A DNA stretch of 39,034 nucleotides. It comes from Sphaerimonospora mesophila NBRC 14179 = JCM 3151 (GTDB taxonomy: Bacteria; Actinomycetota; Actinomycetes; Streptosporangiales; Streptosporangiaceae). Numbering within the stretch: the stretch's first letter is position 1; the number at the start of each line of letters is the position of its first letter. Shown here piece after piece: positions 1 through 8,872 of the stretch. The position numbers were made by a program, and so were the translations under genes. Where the stretch lies: the NCBI GenBank assembly GCA_001552515.1, contig BCRI01000068.1, positions 1 through 39,034 of the forward strand, read 5' to 3'. The notes beneath the pieces are model-generated. The model did no database searches and had not been told where the DNA came from. It worked only from the letters and a program-made list of their open reading frames with translations.

Positions 1-237
1 GAGCGCCTCGCCGAGCTGATCTCCCAGGCCTGCGACGGCGACCCGGGCGTCGCGGAGATCCTGGCGGCCGACTGCACGCTGCCCGCGCTGGGCGTCACCT
101 CGCTCGCCTATCTGCGGCTGATCGACGCGCTGGAGGTCGAGTTCGACGTCGAGCTGGACCCCGACCCGGCGAGCCTCGACACCCTGGACGGGCTCGCCCG
201 GCACGTCGCCGAGCGGTCGACGGCGGCCGGTCGATGA
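1..237 (+). CDS. Free-standing peptidyl carrier protein, 5' end outside window
   Basis: The frame is open from base 1 and stops with TGA at 235-237, giving 78 visible residues, so only a few N-terminal residues are probably missing. The fold is that of an acyl/peptidyl carrier protein. The phosphopantetheine serine is Ser34 (codon 100-102) in LGVTSL, where the usual D-S-L is T-S-L, followed by an acidic helix II. No adenylation domain precedes it in the visible part. It would carry an aminoacyl or acyl thioester for the stand-alone condensation proteins downstream. The stop overlaps the next start (ATGA at 234-237), so the two are translationally coupled. The alternative is that it is the C-terminal domain of a longer NRPS protein; the window edge prevents a decision. 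Confidence 0.75.
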   Translation, partial: ERLAELISQACDGDPGVAEILAADCTLPALGVTSLAYLRLIDALEVEFDVELDPDPASLDTLDGLARHVAERSTAAGR

Positions 238-1724
238 CCGCGCCCGCCCTCGTCCGCCTCGGCTCTGAGACCGTCGAGTTCGCGGCCGACGGCGGTGAGG
301 CGCCCCTCACGTGGGGTCAGCGCGCCATCTGGCGGATCACCAGGTGGCTCGACGACGGCGATCCGTACTTCAACATGACGTGGGTGCTGCCCGTCGCCGG
401 CAAGCCGGACCTGCCGACCGTGCTGCGCGCCCTGACCGGGCTGATCACCCGCCACGAGTCGCTGCGCACCACCATCAGCCCGTCCGCCGGGGCGGCGGGG
501 GGCGGCACGGATCCGGGAGCGCCGCCGGACGATTTCGTGCAGCGGATCGCCGCGCGCGGACGGCTCACCGTCGGCGTCTTCGACGCCGCCGGCGGCAGGC
601 CGCGCGAGGTCGCGGCGGCCGTCGCCGCCGAGCTGGCGGCCAAGGGCTTCGACTACGGCGGGGAACTGCCGGTGCGCTGCGCCGTGGTGACGGCGGACGG
701 ACGTCCCAGGGCGCTGGCCTTCGCGCTGTCCCACCTCGCGGTGGACGCCGGGGCCCTGGACGTGATGGCCGCGCAGTGGCGGCCGCTGCTCACCGGCGAG
801 CGGCTGCCGCCGGTCGCCTGGCAGCCACGCGACCAGGCCGCCCACGAGCAGAGCGCGGCGGGCCGGGCCCGCGGCGAGCGGACGCTGCGCCACTGGAGCT
901 CGGTGCTGCGTGACGTCCCGGCGACGCTTTTCGACCACCCGCCGGGAACGCCGGAGGACCCGAGGTTCGTCCGGATCGGCATGGAGTCAGCCGCCGTGGC
1001 CGCCGCCACGGAGACGCTGGCGGCGCGCTGGTCGGTCAGCACGACCAGCGTCCTGCTGTCGGCGGCGGCCGCGCTGCTGACCGCCGTCACCGGCCGCCGG
1101 AAGGCCGTCATGCAGTTCATCGTCGGCAACCGCCACGACGCGCGCCTGCGCGACATGGTCGGCACCGCCGTACAGGACGGGCTGTTCACGCTCGACCTGC
1201 CGGACGGCACGTTCGCCGACGCCGCCAGGGCCGGACACCGGCAGGCGCTGATCACCTACCGGCACGCGCACTACGAGCCCTACGCGATGATGCGGCTGCG
1301 CGACGAGGTCGGCCCGGCCGACCTGTCGGCGTACTTCAACGACGTGCGTACCGTGCCGACCTGGCCCAACCGGCCGAGGGGCGAGCCCGCCGAGCTGACC
1401 GGGCGCACCCGGACGTTCTTCGTGGGCGCCTGGTCCGAGGTCGACGCGAAGGTGTTCTTCGCCACCGGCCCCGCCACCCACACCTGCCAGCTCTTTCTGC
1501 TGACCGACACGGCCTACCTGCCCCGCCCGACCGCGTACGCGATGCTGCGCGGCGTCGAGACGCTGCTGGTGCGCAGCGTGACCGAGGACGTGCCGCTCGA
1601 CCGGTTACGCGAGATCTGCCTGCCCGAGCCCTCTTCGCCCGAGATCTGTTCGCCCGCCGTCTGTTCACCTGAGAACTGGGGGCGCGGGGACCTGGCCCTT
1701 GCCATCGAGAAGGAACTTACATGA
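234..1724 (+). CDS. Stand-alone condensation-like protein with altered HHxxxDG motif
   Basis: The 496-residue protein is about the size of one NRPS condensation domain. It has the N-terminal [11 protein letters not shown] and RHESLRTT blocks of the family. The active-site motif at residues 166-172 is SHLAVDA: the second (catalytic) His and the Asp are kept, while the first His and the Gly are replaced. A second copy at 8873-10273 shares long blocks such as the segment beginning [10 protein letters not shown] and the MVGT...DGLF block, so the two are paralogues. The C-terminus carries about 30 extra residues including an imperfect ExCSP repeat that the paralogue lacks. A condensation, ester-forming or release role between carrier-bound partners is inferred; loss of activity is possible. 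ATG at 234 overlaps the carrier-protein stop. Confidence 0.82.
   Translation: MTAPALVRLGSETVEFAADGGEAPLTWGQRAIWRITRWLDDGDPYFNMTWVLPVAGKPDLPTVLRALTGLITRHESLRTTISPSAGAAGGGTDPGAPPDDFVQRIAARGRLTVGVFDAAGGRPREVAAAVAAELAAKGFDYGGELPVRCAVVTADGRPRALAFALSHLAVDAGALDVMAAQWRPLLTGERLPPVAWQPRDQAAHEQSAAGRARGERTLRHWSSVLRDVPATLFDHPPGTPEDPRFVRIGMESAAVAAATETLAARWSVSTTSVLLSAAAALLTAVTGRRKAVMQFIVGNRHDARLRDMVGTAVQDGLFTLDLPDGTFADAARAGHRQALITYRHAHYEPYAMMRLRDEVGPADLSAYFNDVRTVPTWPNRPRGEPAELTGRTRTFFVGAWSEVDAKVFFATGPATHTCQLFLLTDTAYLPRPTAYAMLRGVETLLVRSVTEDVPLDRLREICLPEPSSPEICSPAVCSPENWGRGDLALAIEKELT
1634..1678 (+). repeat. Three imperfect 15-bp tandem repeats inside the condensation-like gene
   Basis: Units at 1634-1648, 1649-1663 and 1664-1678 each begin TTCRCC and end with CTG, and they keep the reading frame. 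They encode the [15 protein letters not shown] stretch at the C-terminus of the first condensation-like protein. The paralogue at 8873-10273 ends without this stretch. Confidence 0.7.
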
Positions 1725-1951
1725 GCGAAAACATCGGCCACACCGGCGAACGCGACTCCGAGCCGCCGGGCGAGGGCTCGATGCGGGTGGTCGTCAACGA
1801 CGAGGAGCAGTACTCCATCTGGTGGGAGGGCAGGGAGATCCCGGCCGGTTGGACGCCGACCGGGTTCTCCGGCACCCGCCAGGAGTGCCTGGACCACATC
1901 GCCGAGGTCTGGACCGACATGCGGCCGCGCAGCGTACGGGGCGGGGTGTAG
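1721..1951 (+). CDS. MbtH-family adenylation-domain chaperone
   Basis: The 76-residue protein matches the MbtH family: NDEEQYSIW, then PAGW, CLDHI and WTDMRPRS in the expected order. MbtH proteins bind NRPS adenylation domains and are often needed for their solubility or activity; here the likely partners are the A domains encoded at 3377-5248 and 5245-8406. One deviation is visible: the usual Pro after the first signature Trp (S-x-W-P) is Trp, giving W-W. The start ATG at 1721 overlaps the stop of the preceding gene, and the next gene starts with GTG directly after its TAG stop. The N-terminus, about 20 residues before the core, is longer than typical. Confidence 0.95.
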   Translation: MSENIGHTGERDSEPPGEGSMRVVVNDEEQYSIWWEGREIPAGWTPTGFSGTRQECLDHIAEVWTDMRPRSVRGGV

Positions 1952-3370
1952 GTGACCGCGCCGGACACGCGGGAGGCGCTGCTGCGGCGGCTCGCCGCGC
2001 TGCCCCCCGCCCGCCGCGAGGCACTGCGCCGCTCCCTGGCCGACCGGGCCGCGGATCGGCTGCCCTCGGGGCCGCTGTCGTCCGGTCAGGAGCGGCTGTG
2101 GTTCCTCAGCAGGTTCGACCCGGACGACAGCGGCAACCACATCCTGTGGTGCGTACGGCTGCGCGGCCCGATCGACGCCGCCGCGCTGGCCTGGGCGTTC
2201 ACCCGGGTGGCCGGGCGGCACGACGTGCTGCGCGCCCGGTTCCGCCTGGACGGCGACCGCCCGGTCCAGGTGGTCCCCCCGCCCGCCCCCGTGGAGTTGG
2301 AGCGCATCCGGCCAGGCGGCGGCGAGCAGGCCGTCATCGACGAGGCCGTGGCCGCGTTCTTCAACCGGCCGTTCCACCTGGAGCGCGAGCCGCCGATGCG
2401 GGTCGCCCTCATGGAGGTCGACGGCGAGCACGCCGTGCTCTGCATCGTGCTGCATCACATCGCCGGTGACGGATGGTCGCTCGACGTCCTCATGCGCGAG
2501 CTCGCCGAGTGCTACGCCGCCCGCCGTGAGGGCCGGGAACCGGTGCTGGCGGAGCTCGCGGTCACCTACGCCGACTTCGTCGCGGCCGAACGCCGCGAGG
2601 CCGAGACGTCCGGCCGGGAACGGCTCGACTACTGGACCGGGCGGCTCGCCGGGGTTCCCGCGCTCGACCTCCCCGGCGACCGTCCGCGCCCGCCCCGGTG
2701 GAGCGGACGCGGCGCGAAGGAGCCCCTCGCCGTGCCGGACGAGGTGATCGCCGGGCTGGAGGGGGTGGCCAGGCGGGAGCGGTGCACGTTGTTCATGGCG
2801 CTGCTCGCCGCTTACCAGTGGACGCTCGGCGCCGCGGCGGGACAGGACGACTTCTGCGTCGGCGTGCCCGTCGCCGGGCGCGGCCGCTCGGAGTACGCGC
2901 CGGTGATCGGCTACTTCTCCAACACCATCGCGCTGCGCGCCGACCTGTCCGGCGATCCCACCTTCCGCGAGGTCCTGGCGCGGATCCGGCCGGACACGCT
3001 GCGCGCGCTGTCCCGTGCCGACGTCCCGTTCGAGCGGATACTCGGGGCGCTGCGGCTGCCCCGCGACCTGAGCAGGCCGCCGCTGTGCCAGGTGATGTTC
3101 AACCTGCACAACCTGCCCAAGGACGACCTGCTGCGCACCAGCATGGGCGACCTGTCCGTCGAGGTCTACCCGCCCCCGGAGACCGGGCGCACCAAGGCGG
3201 ACGTGTGGGCGGACGTCTACCGCGGCCCGGAGGGTCTGGGCGGCTACTTCGAATACAACAGCGATCTGTTCTCGGCCGCGACCGCGCGGCGGCTGGTCCA
3301 GGACTTCACCGGGCTGATCGCCCGGGTCGGAGCCGACCCCGACCTCCGGCTGTCCGAGTGGAAAGGTTGA
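1952..3370 (+). CDS. Stand-alone NRPS condensation domain protein
   Basis: The 472-residue protein consists of a short N-terminal helical segment (about residues 1-35, rich in Leu, Arg and Ala) followed by one full condensation domain: SSGQERLWFL near residue 48, the catalytic motif HHIAGDG at 168-174, then blocks corresponding to GVPVAGR and IGYFSNT. The intact HHxxxDG indicates an active amide-forming enzyme, unlike the two altered paralogues in this cluster. It starts with GTG at 1952 immediately after the MbtH stop. The A-PCP gene follows 6 bp after its stop, so this protein plausibly works in trans with that A-PCP, as in NRPS systems whose modules are split into separate polypeptides. 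Confidence 0.92.
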   Translation: MTAPDTREALLRRLAALPPARREALRRSLADRAADRLPSGPLSSGQERLWFLSRFDPDDSGNHILWCVRLRGPIDAAALAWAFTRVAGRHDVLRARFRLDGDRPVQVVPPPAPVELERIRPGGGEQAVIDEAVAAFFNRPFHLEREPPMRVALMEVDGEHAVLCIVLHHIAGDGWSLDVLMRELAECYAARREGREPVLAELAVTYADFVAAERREAETSGRERLDYWTGRLAGVPALDLPGDRPRPPRWSGRGAKEPLAVPDEVIAGLEGVARRERCTLFMALLAAYQWTLGAAAGQDDFCVGVPVAGRGRSEYAPVIGYFSNTIALRADLSGDPTFREVLARIRPDTLRALSRADVPFERILGALRLPRDLSRPPLCQVMFNLHNLPKDDLLRTSMGDLSVEVYPPPETGRTKADVWADVYRGPEGLGGYFEYNSDLFSAATARRLVQDFTGLIARVGADPDLRLSEWKG

Positions 3371-3376
3371 TGACTC

Positions 3377-5248
3377 ATGAGTTCGACGCTGGACCTCGTC
3401 CGGCGCTGGTGCGACCGCACTCCGGCCGCCGTCGCCGTACGCGCGCCGGATGGCGAGCTGACCTACGGTGAGCTGTGGCGGCGGGTCGAGAACCTGGCGG
3501 CGGTGCTGCGTGAGCGCGGCGTGGGGCCGGAGGTCCCGGTGGGGGTCTGCCTGGAGCGGACCGGCGGGATGCTCGTCGCCGTGCTTGCCGTCTGGGCCGC
3601 CGGCGGCGCCTACGTGCCGCTCGACCCGGCCTTCCCCGCCGACCGGCTGCGTCTCATGCGTGAGGACGCGGGCATCGGCCTCGTGCTGACCTGGCCGGAG
3701 GTGAACCGCGCGCTGGTCGAGGGCGTACCCGACGTGCTGGAGCTGACCCCGGGCGGGATTCCGGCGAACGCGCCCGTTCCCGGCGGCCCGGCCGCTGAAC
3801 CCGTCGCGGGGGACGTGGCGTACGTGATCTACACGTCGGGGTCCACCGGGCGGCCCAAGGGCGTGGCGGTGCCGCACCCCGCGGTGACCAACCTGCTGGA
3901 GTCGTTCGCGTCCGACCTCGCTCTGACGAGCGCCGACGCGTGGCTCGCCGTGACCACGCTGTCGTTCGACATCTCCGTACTCGAACTGCTCCTGCCGCTG
4001 ATCTGCGGCGCGCGGGTGGTCGTCGTCTCGGCGGGGGAGGCGGCCGACGGCCCGGCGCTGCGCGAGCGCGCCGTCGCCGAGGACGTCACGGCCATGCAGG
4101 CCACGCCCGCCGGATGGCGCATCCTGGTGGATTCGGGCGGGGTGCCCGACCGCGTCCGCCTGCGCCTGTGCGGCGGCGAGGCGCTGCCCCGCGACCTGGC
4201 CGACGCGCTGCTGTCCGGCGGCGCCGAGCTGTGGAACGTCTACGGCCCGACCGAGACCACCGTCTGGTCGACCGCCGGGCGGGTCGCGCCCTCCCCGGCC
4301 CCGATCGACCTGGGCGAGCCGATCGCCCGCACGAGCGTGCACATCCTCGGCCCCGACGGCGAGCCCGTGCCGGCGGGTGAGGCCGGCGAGCTGTACATCG
4401 GCGGCGCCGGCCTGGCCCGCGGCTACCACGGCATGCCAGCGCAGACCGCCGCCCGCTTCCTGCCCGACCCCTTCTCCGACCGTCCGGGCGCCCGGATGTA
4501 CGCCACGGGCGACCTGGCCAGGGTCACCCCCGACGGCCGGCTCGAATACCTCGGCCGCGCCGACCAGCAGGTCAAGATCCGTGGCTTCCGCATCGAGCTC
4601 GGCGAGATCGAGACCGTGCTGCGGTCCGGCCCCGGGGTACGGCAGGCCGCGGTGGGCGTCCATGCCGGCCCCGACGGCCAGCCCCGGCTGGTCGCCCACG
4701 TCGTCCCCGACGCGGCCGCCGGGACGGAGATCGACGCGGCGGCGCTCTGGGCCGGCCTGCGCACCCGGCTGCGCGAGCGGCTGCCCGAATACATGGTGCC
4801 CGGCCGGATGAACCTGCTGGACGCCCTGCCCCTCACGCCCAACGGCAAGCTCGACCGCGCGGCGCTGCCGGTGCCGGAGTGGACCAGGACCGTCGGCGTC
4901 CCCTACCGCGCTCCGGTCACCGCGATGGAGGTCGAGCTGGCCGGCATGTGGGCCGAGGTGCTGGGCGTCGAGGAGCCGGTCGGCGTGGACGACGACTTCT
5001 TCGACCTCGGCGGGCACTCGCTGACCGCCACGCAGATCATCGCCAGGATCCAGGCCGCGTTCGCGGTGGCGGTGCCGATCGTGACGCTGTTCGAGCACCC
5101 GACCGTCGCCGGGCTGGCCGAGGCGATCGAACGGCTCGATCCCGACGACCTCGACCTGATCGGGGTGGCGGCCCTGCGCGACCAGCTCGACGGCCTCAGC
5201 GCCGAGGAACTGTCCACCCTGTTCGACGAACTGGCGCCGGACGCATGA
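3377..5248 (+). CDS. NRPS adenylation-PCP didomain protein
   Basis: The 623-residue protein has an adenylation domain at about 1-500 and a carrier domain at about 510-585. Core motifs visible: A3 YTSGSTGRPKG at 152-162, A4 with FDIS at 197-200, A5 YGPTET at 289-294, A7 YATGDL at 375-380, A8 with IRGFRIELGEIE at 401-412, and A10 NGKLDR with Lys491. The carrier serine is Ser548 in DLGGHSL. The hand-aligned specificity positions read D-I-L-A-R-C-V-V-W-K (the last taken from A10 Lys); this does not match a code I can assign with confidence. A short Asp/Glu/Leu-rich tail (about 586-623) may be a docking segment. The stop overlaps the next start (ATGA). Confidence 0.95.
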   Translation: MSSTLDLVRRWCDRTPAAVAVRAPDGELTYGELWRRVENLAAVLRERGVGPEVPVGVCLERTGGMLVAVLAVWAAGGAYVPLDPAFPADRLRLMREDAGIGLVLTWPEVNRALVEGVPDVLELTPGGIPANAPVPGGPAAEPVAGDVAYVIYTSGSTGRPKGVAVPHPAVTNLLESFASDLALTSADAWLAVTTLSFDISVLELLLPLICGARVVVVSAGEAADGPALRERAVAEDVTAMQATPAGWRILVDSGGVPDRVRLRLCGGEALPRDLADALLSGGAELWNVYGPTETTVWSTAGRVAPSPAPIDLGEPIARTSVHILGPDGEPVPAGEAGELYIGGAGLARGYHGMPAQTAARFLPDPFSDRPGARMYATGDLARVTPDGRLEYLGRADQQVKIRGFRIELGEIETVLRSGPGVRQAAVGVHAGPDGQPRLVAHVVPDAAAGTEIDAAALWAGLRTRLRERLPEYMVPGRMNLLDALPLTPNGKLDRAALPVPEWTRTVGVPYRAPVTAMEVELAGMWAEVLGVEEPVGVDDDFFDLGGHSLTATQIIARIQAAFAVAVPIVTLFEHPTVAGLAEAIERLDPDDLDLIGVAALRDQLDGLSAEELSTLFDELAPDA

Positions 5249-8200
5249 GGGCGCCCCTGTCCCCGGCCCAGGAACGCCTGTGGCTGCTGCAGCGTCTCGA
5301 ACCCGACGACGCGACCTACACCGTCTTCCAGGTCCGCCGGCTGCGCGGGCCGCTGGACCGCGACGTCCTCACCGGCGCGGTCGCCGACCTGGTGGCCCGG
5401 CACGAGAGCCTGCGCACCCGTTTCGTCGAGGTGGACGGCGTGCCCTGGACGGACTCCGCCCCCTCGGCGGAGCTGCCGATCGAGTGGCTGTCGGCGCGCG
5501 ACGCCGCGGATCCGGTCGCCGAGGCCGAGCGGCTGGTCGCAGAACGCGTCAACGCGCCGTTCGACCTGGCCGCCCGGCCGCCGGTGCGGCTCGCCATGAT
5601 CGAGCTCGGCGCCGACGACCACGTGCTGTGCCTGACCCTGCACCACATCGTCGCCGACGGCTGGTCGTTCAACGTGCTCGTCAACGACCTGGCCGGTTTC
5701 TACACCGCCCGCGTGCTGGGCCGCGAGCCCCGGCACAGGCCGCTGCCCGTGCAGCCCAGCGACTACGCCCGCTGGCAGCGCAGGCGGGCCGAGCGTGCGG
5801 TGCCGTACTGGCAGGAGCGCCTGGCCGACCCGCCGCCCCCGGATCTGCCGTTCGACCGGCTGATCCCCGGACACCGCCCCGGGCACGCCGCCTACCACCA
5901 CAGCAGGCTCCCCGCGCGGCTGGCCGACGCGCTCGACCGGCTGGCCAGGGAGAACCGGACGACGCTGTTCACCGTGATGATGGCCGCCTACCAGGTGCTG
6001 ATCTTCCGGCACACCGGCCGGCGCGACATCCTCGTCGGCACCGCCGTCGCAGGCCGCGACCGGGTGGAGCTGGAGCCGCTCGTCGGCTACCTGACCCAGA
6101 CCGTGGTGCTGCGCGCCGACCTCGGCGGCGACCCGTCCTTCACCGAGTTCCTCGCCCGCACCCGCACCGAGGCACTGGCGGCGATGAGCCGGCCGGGCGT
6201 CCCGTTCGAACGGTTCCGGCAGCAGCCGGACACGCTGATGCCCAGCATGTTCATCCTGCACAGCCAGAACGACGGCGTGCCCCCGCCCTTCGGGGAACTG
6301 ACAGTGGAGGGGTTCACCGACGGCTACCGCCAGCTCAAGGGCGACCTGCTGGTCGAGGCGTGGTGGGAGCACGGCGAGCTGATCGTCTCCTTCTGCCACG
6401 ACCCGGGCATGGTCGCGCCCGAGACCATCGCACGGCTGGCCGAGCGGTTCGACCTGCTGCTGGAGTCGATCACGGCGGCCCCGGCCACCCCGGTCTCGGC
6501 CCTGCGCCTGTGGACGGACGCCGACCTGGCGGACATCGACCGGCTGGCCGGCGACGGGGCGGCCGAGCCCGGCCCGGCCGTGCCCGAACTGCTCGCCGAG
6601 ACGGCCGCCAGGCTCCCCGGCGCGACCGCGGTGGCCTGCGGCGAGCGGTCGGTCACCTTCGCCGAACTGCACGAGAGCGCCGGCCGGCTGGCCGCCTCCC
6701 TGCTGGAGCGGGGCGTCCGGCGCGGCGACGTGGTGGGGGTGCGCCTGCCCCGCTCGGTCGAGGCGATCACCGCCCTGCTCGCGATCTGGCGGGCCGGCGC
6801 GGCCTATCTGCCGCTGGACCCCGCCGACCCGCCCGAGCGCCTGGCCGCCTCGCTGACCGACCTGGCCATGACCGACCGGGGAGCGGCCTATCTCGTCACC
6901 GACGGCGAGGCCCCGCCGTTCGCCACCGTCATCGTCCCCTTCGCCACCTCCGGCGGCCCGGCGGACGCTCCGCCCTTCGACGCGGTCCCGGTCACGGGGC
7001 GGGACGGGGCGTACGTGATCTCCACGTCCGGATCCACCGGCGTGCCCAAGGGCGTGCTGATCGAGCACGGCTCCGTCGCCGCGCGGGTCCGCTGGATGCG
7101 CGAGGCGTACGGCCTGGCCCCCGGCGACCGGATCGTCCAGTTCGCCTCGCTGAGCTTCGACACCCACGTCGAGGAGATCTTCCCGGCGCTGGCGGCCGGG
7201 GCCACGCTGGTGCTGCTTCCCGACGGCGCCGCCACCCTGCCCGACCTGCTCGCCTCGCCGCAGGGCGCGGGCGTCACCGTGCTCGACCTGCCGACCGCCT
7301 ACTGGCACCACCTGGTCGACGACATCGACGAGATCGCCTGGCCGCCGGACCTGCGGCTGGTGATCCTCGGTGGGGAGCAGGTGTCGTCCGACGCCGTCGC
7401 CCGGTGGCGGGCCCGGTTCGGCGACTCGGTGCGCCTGGTCAACACCTACGGCCCGACCGAGGCCACCGTGATCGCCACGGCGGCCGACCTGGGCGGCGAG
7501 CTGCGCGGCGAGCTGGGCGGCGATCCGGAGGACGGCCCGGGCGACGTGGCCGACGCGGCCGAGCGCCGGGTGCCGATCGGCGTCCCGGTGGGGGCGGCCT
7601 CCGTCCACGTCCTGGACACGCGGGGCGAGCCGCTGCCGCGCGGCGCCGTGGGGGAGCTGGCCATCGGCGGTGCGGGCGTGGCCAGGGGTTACCTCGGCCG
7701 CCCGGCCCTCACGGCCGCCGCCTTCGTGCCCGACCCGTACGGCGCGCCGGGGTCCCGCCGCTACCTGACGGGTGACCGCGCACGCTGGCGTGCCGACGGG
7801 CGGCTGGAGTTCCTGGGCCGCCTCGACGCGCAGGTCAAGGTGCGCGGTTTCCGCATCGAGCCGGGGGAGGTGGAGTCGCGGCTGCTGGCCCACCCCGGGG
7901 TGAACCAGGCGCTGGTCACCGCGCGCGGCGACGACCTCGTGGCCTACGTCGCCGGCACGGCCGACCCCGCCGACCTCCGGTTCGAGCTGGAACGCACCCT
8001 GCCCCGCCACCTGGTGCCCACCCGGTGGGTACGCCTGGCCGCCTTCCCCCTCACCACCAGGGGAAAGATCGACCGGGCCGCGCTGCCGGACCCGGGGCAG
8101 GCCGAGCCGCGGGCCGATCACGTGCCGCCGCGCACCGACGCCGAGCGTCTCGTGGCCGCGGTCTGGTCCGAGCTGCTGGGGGTGGAGGTCGGCGTCCACG

Positions 8201-8406
8201 ACGACTTCTTCGCCCTGGGCGGCCACTCCCTGCTGGCGACCAGGATCGCGGCCCGGCTGCGCGCGGCCACCGGGGTGGAGGTCCCGATCAGGACCCTGTT
8301 CGCCCAGCGCACGGTCGCCGAACTCGCGGAGGCCGTGGAGGAGCTGCTGATCGCCGAGCTGTCCGCCATGACCGACGAGGAGGCGGCCGCCCTGCTCGAC
8401 TCATAA
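5245..8406 (+). CDS. NRPS module C-A-PCP
   Basis: The start is ATG at 5245, overlapping the previous stop, and the product has 1053 residues; the segment upstream in the same frame belongs to the preceding gene read in another frame. A condensation domain covers about 1-430 with HHIVADG at 133-139. The adenylation domain has A3 STSGSTGVPKG at about 593-603, A4 FDTHVEE at 638-644, YGPTEAT, and A10 Lys941. The carrier domain has Ser995 in LGGHSL. The hand-aligned specificity residues D-T-E-A-V-L-T-V-I-K do not point to a substrate I can name. There is no thioesterase, reductase or terminal condensation domain, so release must be done by a separate protein, possibly the condensation-like paralogues. 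Confidence 0.95.
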   Translation: MRAPLSPAQERLWLLQRLEPDDATYTVFQVRRLRGPLDRDVLTGAVADLVARHESLRTRFVEVDGVPWTDSAPSAELPIEWLSARDAADPVAEAERLVAERVNAPFDLAARPPVRLAMIELGADDHVLCLTLHHIVADGWSFNVLVNDLAGFYTARVLGREPRHRPLPVQPSDYARWQRRRAERAVPYWQERLADPPPPDLPFDRLIPGHRPGHAAYHHSRLPARLADALDRLARENRTTLFTVMMAAYQVLIFRHTGRRDILVGTAVAGRDRVELEPLVGYLTQTVVLRADLGGDPSFTEFLARTRTEALAAMSRPGVPFERFRQQPDTLMPSMFILHSQNDGVPPPFGELTVEGFTDGYRQLKGDLLVEAWWEHGELIVSFCHDPGMVAPETIARLAERFDLLLESITAAPATPVSALRLWTDADLADIDRLAGDGAAEPGPAVPELLAETAARLPGATAVACGERSVTFAELHESAGRLAASLLERGVRRGDVVGVRLPRSVEAITALLAIWRAGAAYLPLDPADPPERLAASLTDLAMTDRGAAYLVTDGEAPPFATVIVPFATSGGPADAPPFDAVPVTGRDGAYVISTSGSTGVPKGVLIEHGSVAARVRWMREAYGLAPGDRIVQFASLSFDTHVEEIFPALAAGATLVLLPDGAATLPDLLASPQGAGVTVLDLPTAYWHHLVDDIDEIAWPPDLRLVILGGEQVSSDAVARWRARFGDSVRLVNTYGPTEATVIATAADLGGELRGELGGDPEDGPGDVADAAERRVPIGVPVGAASVHVLDTRGEPLPRGAVGELAIGGAGVARGYLGRPALTAAAFVPDPYGAPGSRRYLTGDRARWRADGRLEFLGRLDAQVKVRGFRIEPGEVESRLLAHPGVNQALVTARGDDLVAYVAGTADPADLRFELERTLPRHLVPTRWVRLAAFPLTTRGKIDRAALPDPGQAEPRADHVPPRTDAERLVAAVWSELLGVEVGVHDDFFALGGHSLLATRIAARLRAATGVEVPIRTLFAQRTVAELAEAVEELLIAELSAMTDEEAAALLDS

Positions 8407-8420
8407 CCCCCCACCCCATG

Positions 8421-8446
8421 CCTGTGATCTTGCGAATACTCGCAGG
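8421..8446 (-). repeat. Dispersed CAAGATCAC repeat, module copy 1
   Basis: Read on the - strand this 26-bp unit follows CCTGCGAG-N6-CAAGATCAC-AGG, the same pattern as the units at 8542-8567, 8595-8620 and 29743-29768. It lies 15 bp after the NRPS stop codon. It is part of an intergenic repeat family, not a coding feature. Confidence 0.6.
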
Positions 8447-8470
8447 CCCGCTCCGAGAGCAGCGGAAACG

Positions 8471-8518
8471 GTGTTGGCGATCTTGCACTTCATCGCCGAG
8501 TGCAAGATCGGTTAACAC
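8471..8518. repeat. Inverted repeat (12-bp perfect stem) of the composite repeat
   Basis: CGATCTTGCACT at 8478-8489 pairs with its reverse complement at 8499-8510 across a 9-nt loop, and an outer 5-bp pair (GTGTT at 8471-8475 with AACAC at 8514-8518) extends it. There is no T-tract on either side, so a classical intrinsic terminator is not supported, although the hairpin could protect the 3' end of the NRPS transcript. A longer and perfect relative of the same palindrome lies at 29684-29723. Confidence 0.75.
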
Positions 8519-8541
8519 ATAGGTGCACGTCGGGTGGCTCG

Positions 8542-8567
8542 CTTGCGAGGAACTGCAAGATCACGAG
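8542..8567 (+). repeat. Dispersed CAAGATCAC repeat, module copy 2
   Basis: The 26-bp unit CTTGCGAG-N6-CAAGATCACGAG differs from the copy at 29743-29768 at only three positions by eye. As at 29743, it is preceded 30-70 bp upstream by a palindrome containing the core GATCTYGCACT, so the two loci share a composite arrangement. Confidence 0.65.
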
Positions 8568-8594
8568 ATTGGTTTGCGCAGGTCGAGGGGTGGG

Positions 8595-8620
8595 CCTGCA
8601 AGAATTCACAAGATCACGGG
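8595..8620 (+). repeat. Dispersed CAAGATCAC repeat, module copy 3
   Basis: The unit CCTGCAAG-N6-CAAGATCACGGG is in direct orientation to copy 2, 53 bp further on, and is followed by a G-rich tail as at 15440 and 29768. Confidence 0.6.
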
Positions 8621-8872
8621 TGGGGTTTGGGGCCGGGGGGGTGAAACTTTCGGGTATTTATATTTATGGTTTCGGCACCGTGGCTCGTCGTTGTTGCCTA
8701 TTCTGCCCTGTGATGGATTTACGGTGGTCGAGATGAGGCGTTCTATGGCGGTATACGGTGCGGATTCTGAAGCCTGGGGATCGAAAACTTTCGGATGCTC
8801 TCGCCGAAATCCACCGGACAGGAGGCGCCGTTCCTCGGCTGCCTGCGCCGACCACCCGGCGAGGTCGCCGCG
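8621..8872 (+). promoter_or_regulatory. Leader region of second condensation-like gene
   Basis: This non-coding stretch is richer in A and T than its surroundings (around 8650-8720) and separates the NRPS operon from the last condensation-like gene, so that gene probably has its own promoter. A 10-bp direct repeat AAACTTTCGG occurs at 8644-8653 and 8785-8794. I could not fix a -35/-10 pair with confidence. The 25-bp operator seen throughout the right half of the window is absent here. Confidence 0.4.

Noticed and set aside
1514-5098. Very long open frame on the - strand opposite the NRPS genes
   Set aside because: It lies antisense to well-supported condensation and adenylation genes, has no recognisable domain, and its composition is the expected by-product of GC-rich third positions on the + strand.
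8471-8518. Ordinary Rho-independent terminator of the NRPS operon
   Set aside because: The stem is good but no T-tract follows on either strand, and the hairpin belongs to the repeat family. Termination here remains possible but unproven.
8421-8620. CRISPR array
   Set aside because: The repeated 26-bp units occur in both orientations, with irregular spacing and divergent sequence, and no cas gene is near. They fit a dispersed intergenic repeat.
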